The notes: generated by a model not told the origin, from the sequence alone. 64,000 bases of DNA from Prosapia bicincta (GCA_036971475.1 JBAIZL010000001.1:281675425-281739424); one strand, 5' to 3'; numbered from the stretch's first letter, positions 21,700 to 34,884 are shown. Translations and numbers: made by a program.

Positions 21700-22990
21700 T
21701 CGTTGTAGCATGGTGTAAATTTTAAGTTAATTGTACTTCAAGAAACTGAAAGTTTCAATAAGTGAACAGCTCCAAAAAAATACAACATAAATGAAGCTAG
21801 TGAGGGAAGTTGCCAAATAAAGAAGACAGAGCTGAAAAAAACAATTCTTCAAGGAATCTTTTGTGGAGCCAGAAAAATTGATTTATACATGTGAAAAAAA
21901 CAACAAAAAAATTAGTTACACCAAGAAAAACTACTTGAATACAAACTTGAAAAGTGTGAAATGGGATTGCCATTAGCTGGAGGAATTAAAACTTAAAACG
22001 TTGTGAAATAGCTATTGGATGTTTGATGTCAAATTTTAAAGCAAGTCTAGGTTGGTGTCATAAATGGCTAAATTAGTCCTCACCAGAAAACAAGTGTAGC
22101 ATAATGACTTAAAATTATTTCAATGAGAAATTGTTAGGTTTTTCAAGAATAATTGTTTGGTAAAAACAGTATATGGCAGTAAAATCAGACCATTCTCTTG
22201 TTCATTTTATTACACCAAATAATGTAACAGTAAATAAAAATGAGGAAAATCAGTCATTGTAAAATCAAGAGGAAATTAAAGATCCTGAGTAATAGTTATA
22301 CTGGGTGTACAAAACTTTTGTCATGCAGCATATAAAAAAAGATGTTACCTCAGATTACATCCATTCTTGAATAGTAGTAAAAAAAAGCAAGAAAACGGAT
22401 GGGTGAAACTTTAGTTTTGGACCAGTAAAAAATTATGCAGAGTAAATTGTATCAGCTTTAAGAATAAAAGTTCGATGTTACTTACTCAAAATGAAAAGTC
22501 CATTGAAAGTTGACTTTTCAGATGTAACTAATGGAAGTAAAGTTAATTTTTGTAATCATCTTGAATTCATTAATTAAATAATAAGTAATTATTGCATAGC
22601 TGAGTGAATACTTTTGAATGTCACTCACGCTATAGTTAACTATAATGGAAGTAGTTGTAAGTAAAACATTTGACGATATTTTAAGAAAGAAGCACACAAA
22701 TTAGCTATGAACATGACAAATTGTACATGACCTTGTTCTAACATCAACGGGGAAAATTAAACAAAAAATAATCTATAACAATTTTATAAGAGTGTATACT
22801 GGACATCTGGAGTTCTGTTATAGCACAGAACATTGTATACGTTAAAGAAATGTTTCACAACAATTAATATGGATAGACATGAGTAAGATATTTAATGCAA
22901 AGACCTGAATTGCAGATATGAACAAAGACTATTGTGATGATAGCGATTGCGATGATATTGGAGATGTTGCACAATAGAACTCTTTTATAT
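21700..22990 (+). pseudogene. Relic of a CENP-B/Tigger-like transposase gene
   Basis: Plus-strand translations, in changing frames with many stops, give a run resembling the CENP-B-type DNA-binding half of pogo/Tigger or jerky-like proteins: ILQGIFCGARKIDLYM, KLLEYKLEKCEMGLPLAGG and FKASLGWCHKWLN. The last resembles the 'F.AS.GW...F' signature of that domain. Farther on, an acidic end (DYCDDSDCDDIGDVAQ then stop, about 22920-22976) is typical of the C-terminus of such transposases. No intact catalytic block was found. A PLE-B terminal piece at 22550-22650 interrupts it. The family assignment is inference from short motifs. Confidence 0.4.
22550..22650. mobile_element. PLE-B terminal-repeat fragment
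   Basis: Reads GTAATCATCTTGAATTCATT, AATAAGTAATTATTGCATAGC and CACTCACGCTATAGTTA, the PLE-B end also seen at 8790 and 9370. A further scrap with the same first words lies at about 33612-33650. Confidence 0.55.
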
Positions 22991-24239
22991 CTCAATTTTA
23001 TGTTTTTATATTTTTTTTTAAATTGCATGTAATAAGTAAGTTAATGTTAAGTTTTACATTAACTTATTTACTCTTTGTGTTCATCAAAGGAAGTCTTTTC
23101 ATAGAAAGGTAAAGCTAAATTTATTACACATTGATTTATTTCAATAGTTTAGAAATTACCAAGAGATTTTTCTACTCAAATGTCATATGTTGTTTTTTTA
23201 TAACTGGCCTTTGCAAAATATTATGTACATATGTATGGGGTCGTCTCTTATATGGGCTAATACAGTATATAATTAGCAATGTACAGGCACAATCAATAAC
23301 AAAAATTATTATTCTACTCGTAAACTAATATAAAAACTTTCAGATGAATTCAAATGTTGCTCAAGCCATTAAATATTTTGCTCAATAAAAAGACTTACGG
23401 AATATTAAAAAAATTCCTGTAACTGTTACTAAGGATTACATTAAATATTTGCTGCATTTGCAAAAAACACATTTAACCCTTGTGCACACTTTCAATAACT
23501 GTGACACGAGTACATGGGCTGAATCTTTTTGATCCCAATTTCGTATTGCTTATTTTAGTTAAGTTTAACTTTTTTGTTTTTTTTTTAGATTGTGTCCACA
23601 ATTTATCAGTTTAAAAATAACTGAGATTTACTTTGATAGAAAAACATAATTTAAAATTATGAATAATTCATTGGAAATGTATGAATTTCACTATATTTTT
23701 AGTAGTAAAAAAGGCACCAAAAATTTACATTTTTTAAATAAAACTCAAGTTTTTATCTTATGTGCTCATTAGATAAGGTAGTGAAACAACCAAAGCCAGT
23801 GATTACAAAATTGTTATCTGCGCCTACCTGGGGTGCCATGAGTTATTGTCAGAGGCACTTTAGGATGCCTCAAAATTGAACATTTAAATTTAAAATATTC
23901 AAAAATAAATCAGGACATAAATTGTCCATGCACCTGTGGCATATGGTAGTTTGACAGCTGCCTGTATGAGAGATTACAAGAGAGTGCAGCATGCAAGTCC
24001 TTTGTTCTTGTTCCTAAAGGAAAGCAGTTGTTTCATGTGTTTCAGTGTCGGATATCCAAGTGGAGTGGACAGTATTGCACTTGCGCAGTGTGTTGTATTG
24101 TACTAAAGTGGTAATGTTGTGAAATTTACCAATGAAATTTTGTTTAAGAGTGAATGTAAGTAGCGCTTCTCAAGAAGTCGACAAAACAAGACCAACCACT
24201 TCTGAGAAAAAAATTAGTTACTGCTGAAGGACCTCATAA
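22991..24239. other. No gene recognised
   Basis: AT-rich with isolated Phe/Leu/Ile-rich frames. Its right part may include the unrecognised 5' end of the hAT relic that follows. Confidence 0.3.
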
Positions 24240-25860
24240 AGCTAAATATGGAAAATATGATAGTAAGTGCTTAGATTAAGGCTTTGCATCATCTATATCA
24301 ATAATGAGGAGGCTCAAATATGTTATTTACATGTAGGTTTTATCTGTTGAATCCATGCACCCTAGCAAGTTTAAATAGCACTTACCTAATAGTCCACCCA
24401 AACATGTTAGGAGAATGAAAAAGTTCTATTGCAAAAAAACTAACTGAAGCTAACAAACAAAGCCGTGCATTTTTAAAATCATCTATAGTAAAAAGTAATA
24501 CATTTCTACGATCATATCAGGTGGCCTATCACATACTTAAATGCAAGAAGCCTCATGCAAAACAGAAGAGTTAATTTTACCTACAGTTGTCGACATGACT
24601 AAAATTATGGTTGTGGGGAAGCTGGAAGTCAGCTTCTCAAAACACGTCTGTCAAACCATGCAATCAGCAAGAAAATAAATGACAAAGATCTTGATATTGG
24701 CGATAAGATTTTAAATGGTAAGGCAATTGGAATTTAATTTGATGAGGCTTTTGATAATCATAAAGATTGTAATTTAACTTTGTACATTAGGTATGTAAAT
24801 GATAAATATTTAGTCAAGGAATTCCTGTTTTATAAGGAAGAAAACAAAAAAAGTTTTTTTGTGATTATAGATAACTTCAAGGTTGTTAAAAAAGTTAACT
24901 AGAACAAATGTGTTTTTAATGATGTATTTAATGATGGAAGACAATCAATTACAGCCCACTAAGAACTACTACCACGAATCCGATAAAAAGCCCATATACT
25001 ATTTGTACACATTTTATCATACAATAAGCACTGCCAGCAAGAAAACTTAGTAAAGAACTTAATGAAACTTTGAAATAAGCAGTAAACTTTATTAAAAACA
25101 GACCAATGAAATCAAGATCTTTTACTAAATTGTGCAATGATATTGATTGCAACAACAAAAGCACTTGGCTCTTTTGTTCTACAGCAATGCTAATTGATTA
25201 CCCCTGGGCAATGCCTTTTTTTATTAAGATTCTATAAACTCAAAAGTAAAACGCATTTGTTTTTTAATATAAAAAACCAAGCTTTTTCTGGTTTATTTGT
25301 TGATGAAAATCTTTTGATTAAACTGGGCTTTTTGGTTGATATTTTCAAACAATTAAATATTTTTGACAACTCGTTACAAGGTTATACCCATATTTTTCAA
25401 ATAAAATAGCTGGACTCAAAAGGAAACTTTCAGTTTGTGAAGAACATGACCAAAAAGAGATTAGTTAGAAGTTATGTTAGAAGTGTGTTATTGAAATCCC
25501 TGTCTAATTTGCAGGACCATTTTGAACACTATCTTACTGAAGATGAAATAACATCATTGTAATTGTAAGGGGCCTTTTAGAAAAAAAATTCAACAATGAA
25601 GAGTCGGCACACTTGAACGACATTTATATGGACTCATCTTTAAGGTCAAAATTTCAATCTCTATCTCTGTTTAAGTTTTGCTGTGAAATTTAAAACGATT
25701 ACCCAATGTTGGACAAAAAGAATTGCATGTGATTATTCCATTTGGTGGTACTTATTTCTATGAGTGTGGATTTCTGCTGTTGCCATGTTAAAAACAAAGT
25801 ACAGAGATTAAACTTATCATTGCAAAGGAAATAATGGTTTCTTTGTCAAAAATAATGTTA
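24240..25860 (+). pseudogene. hAT-family (ZBED5-like) transposase relic
   Basis: Plus-strand frames, broken by many stops and shifts, spell an hAT transposase in order. A BED-finger-like region: YDSKCLD, VLSVESMHPSKFK, HLPNSPPKH. The entry to the catalytic region: KTEELILPTVVDMTKIM. An LDEST-like block (FDEAFDNHKDCNLTLYIRYV). A late region FSGLFVDENLLIKLGFLVDI followed by FKQLNIFDNSLQG, close to the 'WL-KLAYLADIF-HLN-LN-SLQG' signature of ZBED5/FAM200-type proteins. A decayed dimerisation end (NDYPMLDKK, then VIIPFGGTYFYEC-like in another frame). The length and order fit a whole element that died long ago. No TIR was identified. Confidence 0.65.
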
Positions 25861-27040
25861 AGATATGATAAACTGATGTAGGATAAACAGGATTATACTC
25901 TTAACTGTTTAAAGACTACTGTTTATACTCTTTACTGTTTAAAGACTACTGTTTATACTCTTTAAATCAATGTGAACTGTTTTCATTTATATTAAGAATT
26001 ATTTGTAAAAACATTTTATGTTATTTGTGATAGTACACAATGCCAGGTCAGGCCTAATCCATATGTCTATTGGTTATTATTACAGTATTAAAAAAATGTT
26101 CTAGAAAATATACAGGTATGTGTAACAGTAATAAAAATAAAAAACTGATTGGTAAAAACTGACTTAGGACTTTACTAAAAACAAAATAATGCCCAATTTT
26201 CTGTAGAAGTTCTACCAGAAAATATTTTTACCTCAAGAGAGCCCTGGTTTAAGGCCATTTGAGAACCTCTGGCTAAAATAGTTTCAGGCATAGGTTTATT
26301 AGACAAATTTATAGGCAAAATAGTTTAAATAGTTATACAGTTATGACCAAAATATGGTTTAAATTGTTAGGAGCGATGCACATTGCTTTTTTCAAATATT
26401 TTTATATTCCAAACAGAATATGTACAATATCTGATTATTACTAGTAATAGTATTAAATACACTTGTATAGGTAAAATTTTATAAGCTGGCACTTGGGGGC
26501 TGAGATAGGCGCTTGGAAAGAGGATGACGGCGAGGAGGTGTTCCCAGGTCATTTTCAAAAACATCAATCCTTGGACTTCCGCTGACTCATTATTTTGTTA
26601 TCTATTAATGTATAATAAAAATAACAAAAAATGTAAATAGGGCTTTCATGGAAGCGTGCTAATAGGATTGTCTAAGGGTTGGGACTGGTTGGCCACGATT
26701 TATGGCCCTGATGGGGGATATCAACAATCCCTGATGTTTTCTAGACGATGAATACACAAATTTCTATCTAAGAGCCAAGTGGCAGTTTATAAAATTTGAC
26801 CTATAATTGTGTTGTAAAATTTTATTATTCCAACAACATCCTGTCACTTAGCTCTTGACAAGTATTTTATAAATAAATGTTAAATAAAATTATGGGGGCA
26901 AATATTGAAGTAAATGAAGAACGGCCTTTCCTCACTAGCTTTATAAACATGATAAATGACTTTTAAAACATAGGTCTTACAAAATTTTACCTATAGAACT
27001 CTGGCCTTAACTTTTTAATATGGTAATTGTTTTTTTTTAC
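25861..27040. other. No gene recognised
   Basis: Contains a short direct repeat near 25895-25965 (TGTTTAAAGACTACTGTTTA twice, with neighbouring TTATACTCTT) and otherwise featureless AT-rich DNA. Confidence 0.35.
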
Positions 27041-27196
27041 ATATTACACTTTGATATTACTTGTGACCAAACTTTTTGTCAACTAAAGGTTGTTAGATTG
27101 TTAACTTACACTTGGAGGAAACGTTTTTGTCTTACGACTTCTTCAGCCTCCTTGGAAATGTAAGTTAACAATTTAACAATCTTTGGTTAACAAAGT
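27041..27196. mobile_element. Foldback family G, second copy
   Basis: Left end ATATTACACTTTGATATTAC and TTGTGACCAAACTTTTTGTC, centre TACACTTGGAGGAAACG, right part AAGTTAACAATTTAACAATC. The far right arm is missing beyond the inner stem. Confidence 0.7.
27114..27151 (-). ncRNA. Hammerhead-like motif, family G second copy
   Basis: Minus strand: stem I GGAGG/CCTCC, core CTGAAGA, stem II GTC/GAC with loop GTAA, AAAA in place of GAAA, palindromic AACGTT and C. Apart from G12 changed to A, every expected element is present, and it matches the 18.6-kb copy. Confidence 0.55.
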
Positions 27197-27825
27197 TAAT
27201 TAAATTAATTATTGTAGTTTAAACTTTGGCCACTGGTACTTTGCTGTTAGAGTTACTTTCTTAATTTTCATCTCAGTTACAATATTGTTCAGCATCTGCA
27301 TCATGTTTACTTTCATAAAAACAAGTAAACCTTTATAAAGTCTTGAATTTTTTACTTTATAAAGTTTAAACTTTAAATTTCTGGCAATCTCATAACAATA
27401 AATTCACAAATAAAACTTTGAAAACATATGGTTATATAAAAACTTTTAACATAAGGGGGTGTCAGGTGAAAAAACCCCCCATGATTAATATAAAGGATAT
27501 GTCATGTGACAAAGAAATTTAAACTGGTTAATATTGAGTGTGTAGGCAGATAAACAATGGAAAGGTACCAGGGAGGCCATTCACTGGAAATAATTTTGTA
27601 CATTCTATCAAAAATAAACTCCCAATAATACACTTCATCCCATCATGTGTTCTCAAGGTTAAATAATATAGTTAGGAACCATTGATTATCTTGTTATACA
27701 AGATTTTACAAAAGTTATTGTCAAAATTTCCTTGATTTTGAATAATTTTATACATACATTCATATCACACACCTGGTTGTAGTTACAATATAAAAATAAC
27801 TTCTGTATATAAATATATACATGTA

Positions 27826-28004
<179 letters not shown>

Positions 28005-28189
28005 TATTCTGATATTCAACATTGTCCATTATTATTCTGTTGCACTGACTTTATAGAGTTATTATATGTTATTGTAAACAATTACTCCACCATTAAGAAC
28101 AATTAATTTTGATCTGGGTGGTTTGAAGAGCTGTAATTGGTCGTATTCCTACCCGTGAATAAACCACCTACACCAGTATAAACTAGCCT

Positions 28190-28885
28190 GCTTAAAACGC
28201 CGTTAGACAAAGAAGAACACTACCAGGAGTTAAACACCATAAAATATATAGCACAAACTAAGGGATACAACACAACAATGATTGACAAATTATACAACCA
28301 CCTAAAAAATAAACCTAATAACCCAAATACAAACACACAACATGACTACCTCATAAAATACTTATCAATACCATACAGATCATCCAAAACCCACAATATA
28401 ACCAACACACTACGAAAATACAACTACAAAATAGCCTTCTCCACATACAACACTCAGTAAACAATTTAAACCCAACAACAAAATCGATGACGTTTACAAC
28501 ACCACTGGAGTTTACAAACTAACTTGCAGTTCGTGCCCCAGTTTTTACGTAAGCCAGACAGGGAGGTCTTTCTACACACATTACCAAGAACATATAAAAG
28601 CACTAACAAACAATAACTAGCAATCAAACTTCACCGATCATCTCAACTCCACAAAACATGACTACATAGACATAACATCTAACCTACAAATTCTTCATTA
28701 ACAACACAGAAATAACCTACGCTACACAACCGAACAATACGAAATATACAGACACTTCAAATTACACCCTAAACACATACTCAATACACAATTACATTAC
28801 AACTCACACACACTTTTTGACATCATAACTTCTAATAGTCACAAAATACACCCACACCACCATAATATCCCACCCCCACTCTAAT
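28190..28885 (+). pseudogene. PLE-A RT-linker and GIY-YIG remnant
   Basis: Frame pieces match the PLE-A frame at 51.0-52.1 kb: YNTTMIDKLYNHLKNK, KYLSIPYRSSKTHN, then after a stop and shifts the GIY-YIG portion (GVYKLTCSSCPSFYVSQTGR in pieces) and EQYEIYRHFKLHPKHIL. The G of YIG is altered (gtaagc for ataggc) and several frame breaks are present, so the endonuclease is dead. The reverse transcriptase core was never included in this copy. Confidence 0.75.
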
Positions 28886-28921
28886 ACCCTAACCTACGTA
28901 AACCTTGAGATCAGTTACGGT

Positions 28922-28964
28922 CTGAGTTTACAATGGGACACATCACCCGAAACGGCCGTCCTCA
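28922..28964 (+). ncRNA. Variant-core hammerhead-like motif of PLE-A
   Basis: Stem I TGAG/CTCA; first core strand TTTACAAT (TTGACAAT in most copies); stem II GGGA against a damaged ACCC; GAAA; palindromic CGGCCG; TC. Confidence 0.45.
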
Positions 28965-29056
28965 ACAAATATAAGTAAGTGCTACTATAGGCAAGTTTGT
29001 AAATATTCACAAATGTTTAGTGAAAACTAGTAGCTCACGTGAAGATGGAATCAACA

Positions 29057-30360
29057 AATTTTAATTTCAACAGTTATTATTATAAATAGAAATAATTGTC
29101 TATTTTTTCAATTTGTATTTGAAATTTTTCATTTGTTAGAAGGTAGATCATAAACATTGTAGTAGAAAGCATGATTAAACCATTTGATGCCATCCATTTG
29201 GCTTGAGCCATTGAGTAAATACTATTTTTGCCAGATATGCATGTCTTATTTAGATCCCTACCTAAAAGGTAAAAATTTATCAGGTTATGATAGTTTATAC
29301 CAAAAATGTTAACTTGAAATCAAACCATAACTGCTTATAACCCATAAAATACTTTTTTCTAACAACAATATATATGCTTATTCTTAAAAATTTATGAACA
29401 TGAAGAATATGAGTATAAAAGTATATTTTTTAAATTTAAATTTTGATAATAATTTCTCAAGAAGTGTTGCTAGAATGTACAAGGAAATGTAATGCTGAAT
29501 GCTTGCAATTGTATTTTTCATCTAACACCTAGTTAAGAAGGAATTATACTTCCATAAGGTGCTTGCTAGCTTTAAAATGTGTATTATAATATTATTATAG
29601 GGCTAGTTGAAATATTATTAAGGCAGCAAAAACTATACGTAAAAATTTTGAATAATATATTTTATTAACAATAATTATATAAAGTATATATTTTTTATAA
29701 AGATGTCCTGTTAGTTTTGTTCATACATATAATTTTAAAAGCATTAAATTTTTAAAATGTAACTATAAATTATACTAATAATCATCTGCCAATGAATCAT
29801 TTTTCATGAAGAATTTCAACAAAAGAAAATGATTGGCTCGAAATATTTCAAAATATTATAATTTTGGAATAATTTATTATATTAAGACTATAGTGTAAAC
29901 TATGAGTTGTGTGTGTTTATTCTTTGTTATTTATCAAAATGTTTGTCAAATCATTAACAAATTATATTATGATGGGATCTTAAACCTTATGTATAATAGG
30001 CAGTGGACTGAATAATTTTGTTCTGGAATATCATAAAAATCATTGGTAAATTGGTTTTTTAGTAAAAAGGCTGTAAAATACATATCAATTAATAGGACAC
30101 TATTACTGAGGTCTGGAATACCTAATAATAAGGGAGTTTGTTTCACAGTTAAACTAAACAATGATTACTGTAACAAAGAGTTTTTTTTCAATTGTTTGAA
30201 GAGCTTAATACAAATTATTTCCATGTGTTAATAAATGTTAAATTTACAAAACAAAACTTCAGAAATATATTATTTAAAACATTTAGTTTTCTCTGGGAAG
30301 TTATAAATTTTGTTTATTTAGAAATAAGTATTGAATAAAGTTTGATTTGAGAATCATAGA

Positions 30361-30361
<1 letters not shown>
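29057..30361. other. No gene recognised
   Basis: A/T-rich; overlapping short open frames near 30.0-30.2 kb on both strands have no domain and no splice context. Confidence 0.35.

Positions 30362-30412
<51 letters not shown>
30362..30412. repeat. (ATT)n microsatellite
   Basis: About 17 TTA/ATT units. Confidence 0.95.
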
Positions 30413-30414
<2 letters not shown>

Positions 30415-30531
30415 ACCTATGCTTTACTGTAATTAAATAACAATACAAAATTATGTAAATCTACCTCTAAATATTGACCTATGACCTCTAGCATGTTAAT
30501 TATAGTTTTGCAGGCTGTTTATTACTTAGAT

Positions 30532-30605
30532 TAGTGGTTCCCAACCTTTTTTATTTCACATAACCCTAAAATCGTTTTTACATTGAAAAGTACCCCCTAT
30601 TCCTC
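30532..30605. repeat. Possible hAT-type terminal repeat
   Basis: TAGTGGTTCCCAACCTTTTT followed by a run ending AAAGTACCCCCTATT is the usual wording of hAT/Charlie-type ends. I did not find the partner end, so this is tentative. A similar CTTTAGGAATCACTG occurs near 58350. Confidence 0.35.
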
Positions 30606-31139
30606 TACCTGGATGGGGGAATTACTATTGGTACTATTAATTTCATCAGATTTACTTATAACCATTCATAATTTGTAACTGATTTTATTTTTGAGCTTTA
30701 ATCCCTATGAATTAACGCTGAAATTAATTTTTTTTTATCTAGTTCTATTATTGTTACATTTTTGAATACATTCTCGTTCGTTTTCTGAAATTTCCTTTTT
30801 TAATATGTAACCATCTAAAATGTGTTACAAATTTTTAAAGTAAGAATTGGTTTTAATTTTCACTTATGTTAGTAGGTACAAATTAAACACAAAAATAAAA
30901 ACCATTAAGTTTATTTATAATAAGTCACAAAACAATATTTAATTTACTTGAATACATATTACTCAAACAAAATCTGAAAGTAAAAGAACGGTTTGAATTG
31001 CAAGTGAAAAAATACATTTCATGGACCCTTGTGAACACTACTTATTTCTTCTTAATGGGATACTTGAGCTTGGATGTTCCAGCTCAGTTTTTTAAAATCT
31101 GGGTCGAATGATGAAAGGTAGAGCCTTAAATCTGGGGCT

Positions 31140-31686
31140 GCATATGCCCAGGATAATTATTTCAATAACTACACTGTGAACAATAGAAAAGTTTTAACCA
31201 GAAGGAATATGCATATGTAATTTAAATATCCCTAAATAGTAAGCTGAACAATTACACTGTGAACATTCGTAATGTTTTCCAGAATGAGTATGTATGGATA
31301 CTTCAATGTTTCCTGCATGATTAGTTTAATAATTACTCTGTAGACATTTGTAAGGTTTTTTTTAGAATGGTTACACATGTGCCCAGGATGATTAGTTCAG
31401 TAACTACACTGTAAAGTAATATGCATATGTAATTTAAGCATCCCTGAATAATAAGCTGAATAACTACACTGTGATACATTTATAAGTTTTTTCTCCACAA
31501 TGGATATGTATGTGTACTTTAAGCTTCCTTAAATGATTAACTAAATGAGTACACTGAAAACATTTGTAAGTGTTTTTATCAGAATGAGAACCTACAAGTT
31601 CATTAAGATGTTTTTGAAATGAGCCTGAATAACTTCATGATGAACATGTGTATTTTTCCCTAGAATGAGACCTAAAGTATTTTTAA
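31140..31686 (-). pseudogene. Decayed C2H2 zinc-finger array
   Basis: Minus-strand translation shows repeated finger fragments with the standard spacing: NTYKCFQCTHLVNHLRKLKV followed by HIHIHCGEKTYKC, and further H-x3-H / GEK-like / YKC pieces at about 28-codon steps (GMLKLHMHI, then THSGKHYECSQCN-like text). Roughly five or six fingers can be counted, all with missing Cys or His or stops. C2H2 fingers bind DNA; this array cannot be functional as it stands. It ends exactly where the Tigger-like terminal repeat starts at 31689, so its 5' continuation may have been split off by that insertion. Confidence 0.6.
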
Positions 31687-31688
31687 TA

Positions 31689-32745
31689 CAGTAGAGTCTC
31701 AAAATTCTGAGTCCCAAATTTTTGAGCTTTCATTAAATTCAAGCCTATTTCTTTTTGAGCTTATTTTACCTATTTGAATAGAAATAAGTTGAGCTTCCAA
31801 GAAATGTTTACAGGTATGCATGGGAAATGAGTCTGGCTTCTAAGAAATGTATACATTGTCTGCTCAGTATATTTTCTTCCTCGCCATTCTGTTGCTCATG
31901 CTCACTGCTCCTCAGTCTATAGCAAAATGTATCAATAATAAGATGACTGAAAAAGGTAATAAACAAAAGTTTATTTCCATGCAAAGTTGAAAGCAATTAA
32001 AAAATTAAAAGGGGGACCATAAAAATAACTTGCAGCTGAATTTGGTGTTGGTGAAGTGATTGGTAATAAAACAGGGTAAAAATTTAATTTTTTGCCACAA
32101 TCTTTTGTGTTTAAAAGGTGGGTTTCTATTACAAACAATAAAATCAATAAGGAAATCAGAGTAAAACATTACAAATGAAGTGCTGTTTCTTTGGTTTTAT
32201 TAATGTAGAGGTAAAGGAAATCTAATCACAGAACTGATGCTTCAGGAAAATTCATTACTTTTTAGAAATGAGTTTAAATTTAGAAATAATTTTTAAAGAT
32301 GATGACTTCAGTGCTAGTGTAGGCTGGCTGGACTGGCAGAATAAGATGTATGGTACAAATAAATTTGTGCCAAGGAAGATTGTCTGCTAATTCTGAGAAT
32401 GTTGTCAATTTTCTCAAAAAATTTCAAAAACTTATAACAAAAAAATCTTTTTTCCAGTCGACTTTACGATTGTGATGAATCAGGACTCAATTTCAAAATA
32501 CTTCCATCAAAATCTCTTACCTCTTATGAAGAAAGTGTAACAAGAAAAGTAAGGAGGGGAAACCATCTTAGCTTCTTCTAATGCAAAAGGAAAATCATAA
32601 GCATAAGCTCATAGTTATAGGTAAATCAGCTAAGGCATGAGCATTTTAAAAAAATTCTATATCAGCACTGTCAGTTTCATATCAGTACAAAAGCACTGGT
32701 TGGATGGATAGAGAACTATTCAAAGAGTGGATTTTTAACTGTTTT
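31689..32745 (+). pseudogene. Tigger/pogo-like transposase relic
   Basis: Begins with a pogo-type terminal repeat (CAGTAGAGTCTCAAAATTCT after a TA). In plus-strand frames with stops it then shows an HTH-psq-like start (LKGGTIK, LAAEFGVGEV in pieces), a CENP-B-like middle (DDDFSASVGWLDW in pieces) and the DDE catalytic start LYDCDESGLNFKILPSKSLT followed by GKSAKA and STGWMDRELFKEWI. These are the usual landmarks of Tigger/jerky transposases in the right order. The far terminal repeat and the last catalytic Asp were not found, so the element is 3'-truncated as well as mutated. Confidence 0.65.
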
Positions 32746-33384
32746 AACCCCAGGCACTCCAGTTTGTAACGTCAGGTGGGGCAGACCCATTTATGTTTTT
32801 AGTATTTTCAGGAATAGAAATAAAGGCTAGATTTTTTTAATAATTGATATACTTATAAATTAGGTTCTATAAAATGTTTTTTAAGAAGTGTAATAAGTTC
32901 TAAGATATTTATTATTTATTTATTACAATCAAACCAACTTGTAGAAAATTATATATAAGAAAAAAGATGCATGCTTGAGATGGTAAAACAATAACTACAG
33001 ATTTAAAAAATTATCATAAACTTTAGAAAACAACGTCACAAAACAATAGACTGGTTTCAAAAACATTTAGACTTTGTTGTTACAAATTACCCTATTTAGT
33101 GTTTGGGCAGTCTGGGCATATATACTATACATGGCCTAAACTATTGTTTAAGTGATTGATGAAAAAGTATGTTAAAAACAAAGTGAGTATGGTCATTTAA
33201 ATTATTCTGTAGTGGTTAGTTTTTTCTACAGTTTAATACATATGTTAAGTACAGATTTAAATTCTAATTTAGGACATTTCTATTAACGCAAATGTTGAAC
33301 TAAATCAACTAATCTTACTGGAACATGTTTCTTAGTATTTAGACTCACGTGAGCAGCAAACCACAGATTATCAAAGTTTTAAAG

Positions 33385-33437
<53 letters not shown>

Positions 33438-33926
33438 GAACGTGCAAAATGAACGAATACTCTGGATAATTACTATTCATCATATTTATATGTACATCGT
33501 TTTTTCTGTCACGTTTTTTTTACTTAGGTTTAGCATTTCCGTCGTGGTCTGAACTGAAAAAAGAAAATTTACCCGAAACGTTAGTTTTTAATTATCGATG
33601 TCGTTTATATTGTAATCATCTTTTATTCACTGATTAAACTATAAGTATAATTAACATTAAAAAGATTAGAACAACCAACTTCAATAGTGATCATACGTCA
33701 TTCTCTCTATATATATTTTATAGTAATTATAGTAGTAATTTGATATTTTTACCCTACGATAATGACTTTGAAAATCACTGTTCAATAAAATGAGTGCCTG
33801 GTTAATTTAATTAAAAATTATCTTTCTATTTATTACTAAGACAGTATTGACTATATCTGTTTGCACGCGCTCGTGTGTGCAAAATAAATATATACAATAT
33901 TCCAGATGTATTAAACCTGATCTACT

Positions 33927-33958
<32 letters not shown>

Positions 33959-34296
33959 ATTGCATATTTTGATTTTACATTTTGGGTTGGACATTGCTAT
34001 GTTATTTTTTAAATCAAATTATTATTTCCAGTTACTGGTTATTAGTCTTTAACACCGGATTCAACTTGTTAAATCTAGAAATCATCAGGAAATTATCATT
34101 ACCATATCCTGTTTCTAAAATAGTTACGTGATAGCCTGTGGATTGTTGGCTGTGCTTTGTGACTTAAATGTGAGTTATTTTTAAGCATATTAACTTACGT
34201 TTGAATAATTTATTATTTAGTCTTAAATATGATCTAAATCTCGATTTAATAAATTTATACTATTCGTACCTAACAATATTTTATTTTACTTTTCAG
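32746..34296. other. No gene recognised; (TA)n tracts
   Basis: Includes (TA)n at 33388-33435 and 33931-33956 and a PLE-B scrap (TTGTAATCATCTTTTATTCACTG) at about 33612. Ends at the acceptor of the exon at 34297. Confidence 0.4.
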
Positions 34297-34426
34297 TACG
34301 CGGTGGTCCCTAAGTGTCCACCAGTGAAAGTATTGCATCTGCTGAATAGTCTCAGTTTTGTCCTTGCGATTTTGCTATCGTCCCGAAGGGCGTTACCATT
34401 TTATATGACTTTTCTTAGCTACAAAG
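34297..34426 (+). CDS. Exon 3B: alternative membrane segment
   Basis: A 130-nt exon with a good acceptor (TTTTATTTTACTTTTCAG) and donor (AAAG|GTAAGA). It enters in phase 0 and leaves in phase 1, as exon 3A does. Its GC content is visibly higher than the flanks. It reads YAVVPKCPPVKVLHLLNSL and SFVLAILLSSRRALPFY, then MTFLSYK: a short extracytoplasmic-looking Cys/Pro segment, one helix and a basic turn. It can be spliced directly onto the exon at 11479 (after SGVYQ) and continues in phase to the exon at 40801. Alternatively it belongs to a second, neighbouring gene whose upstream exons I could not find in 17-34 kb. Confidence 0.65.
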
Positions 34427-34884
34427 GTAAGAAAAACTAAATACTATTTAGCCTAATCAACCGAAAAAAATAATTCCTTAAGACCCAGAATGAATTTTTC
34501 CAAAATAAGGTTAGGCACTATTGGTTTAGCAAGTACCAATTTCCTGAGTAGTAAATGTTAATTACAAGTTTGCCCAGTTAAACTTTTGAAATAAATACAA
34601 AATAGTTTTTAATGTATAACATTTATATATATATATTTGATCATCTGGTATTAACATATGAACTAAAACTTGGTGTTTTAGCATGGTAACACATGGTCAC
34701 CATTAAATCTAATACAGTAAAAGAAAGAGCTATATGGTTATTTCTTATAGATTATAATCAGTGTTCATCTAAGGCTAAACATATATCTCTTGGGATAAAA
34801 CTTTCATAAAATTCAGTATGTTGATATATAAACTGATTGTTAATGCTTATTTCACTTGGTTTAGAGGTAAAATAAAGTTGTTGG

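Larger units (their letters stand above)
28115..29056 (+). mobile_element. PLE-A 3' fragment with inverted junction
   Basis: A short reversed piece at the left (GGGTGGTTTGAAGAGCTG, the complement of coding sequence in the 51-kb copy) meets a plus-oriented piece (ACCACCTACACCAGTATAAAC), then 0.7 kb of PLE-A coding sequence and the terminal region ending GTGAAGATGGAATCAACAAA. It is a shortened form of the head-to-head arrangement at 49.5-52.3 kb. Confidence 0.8.
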
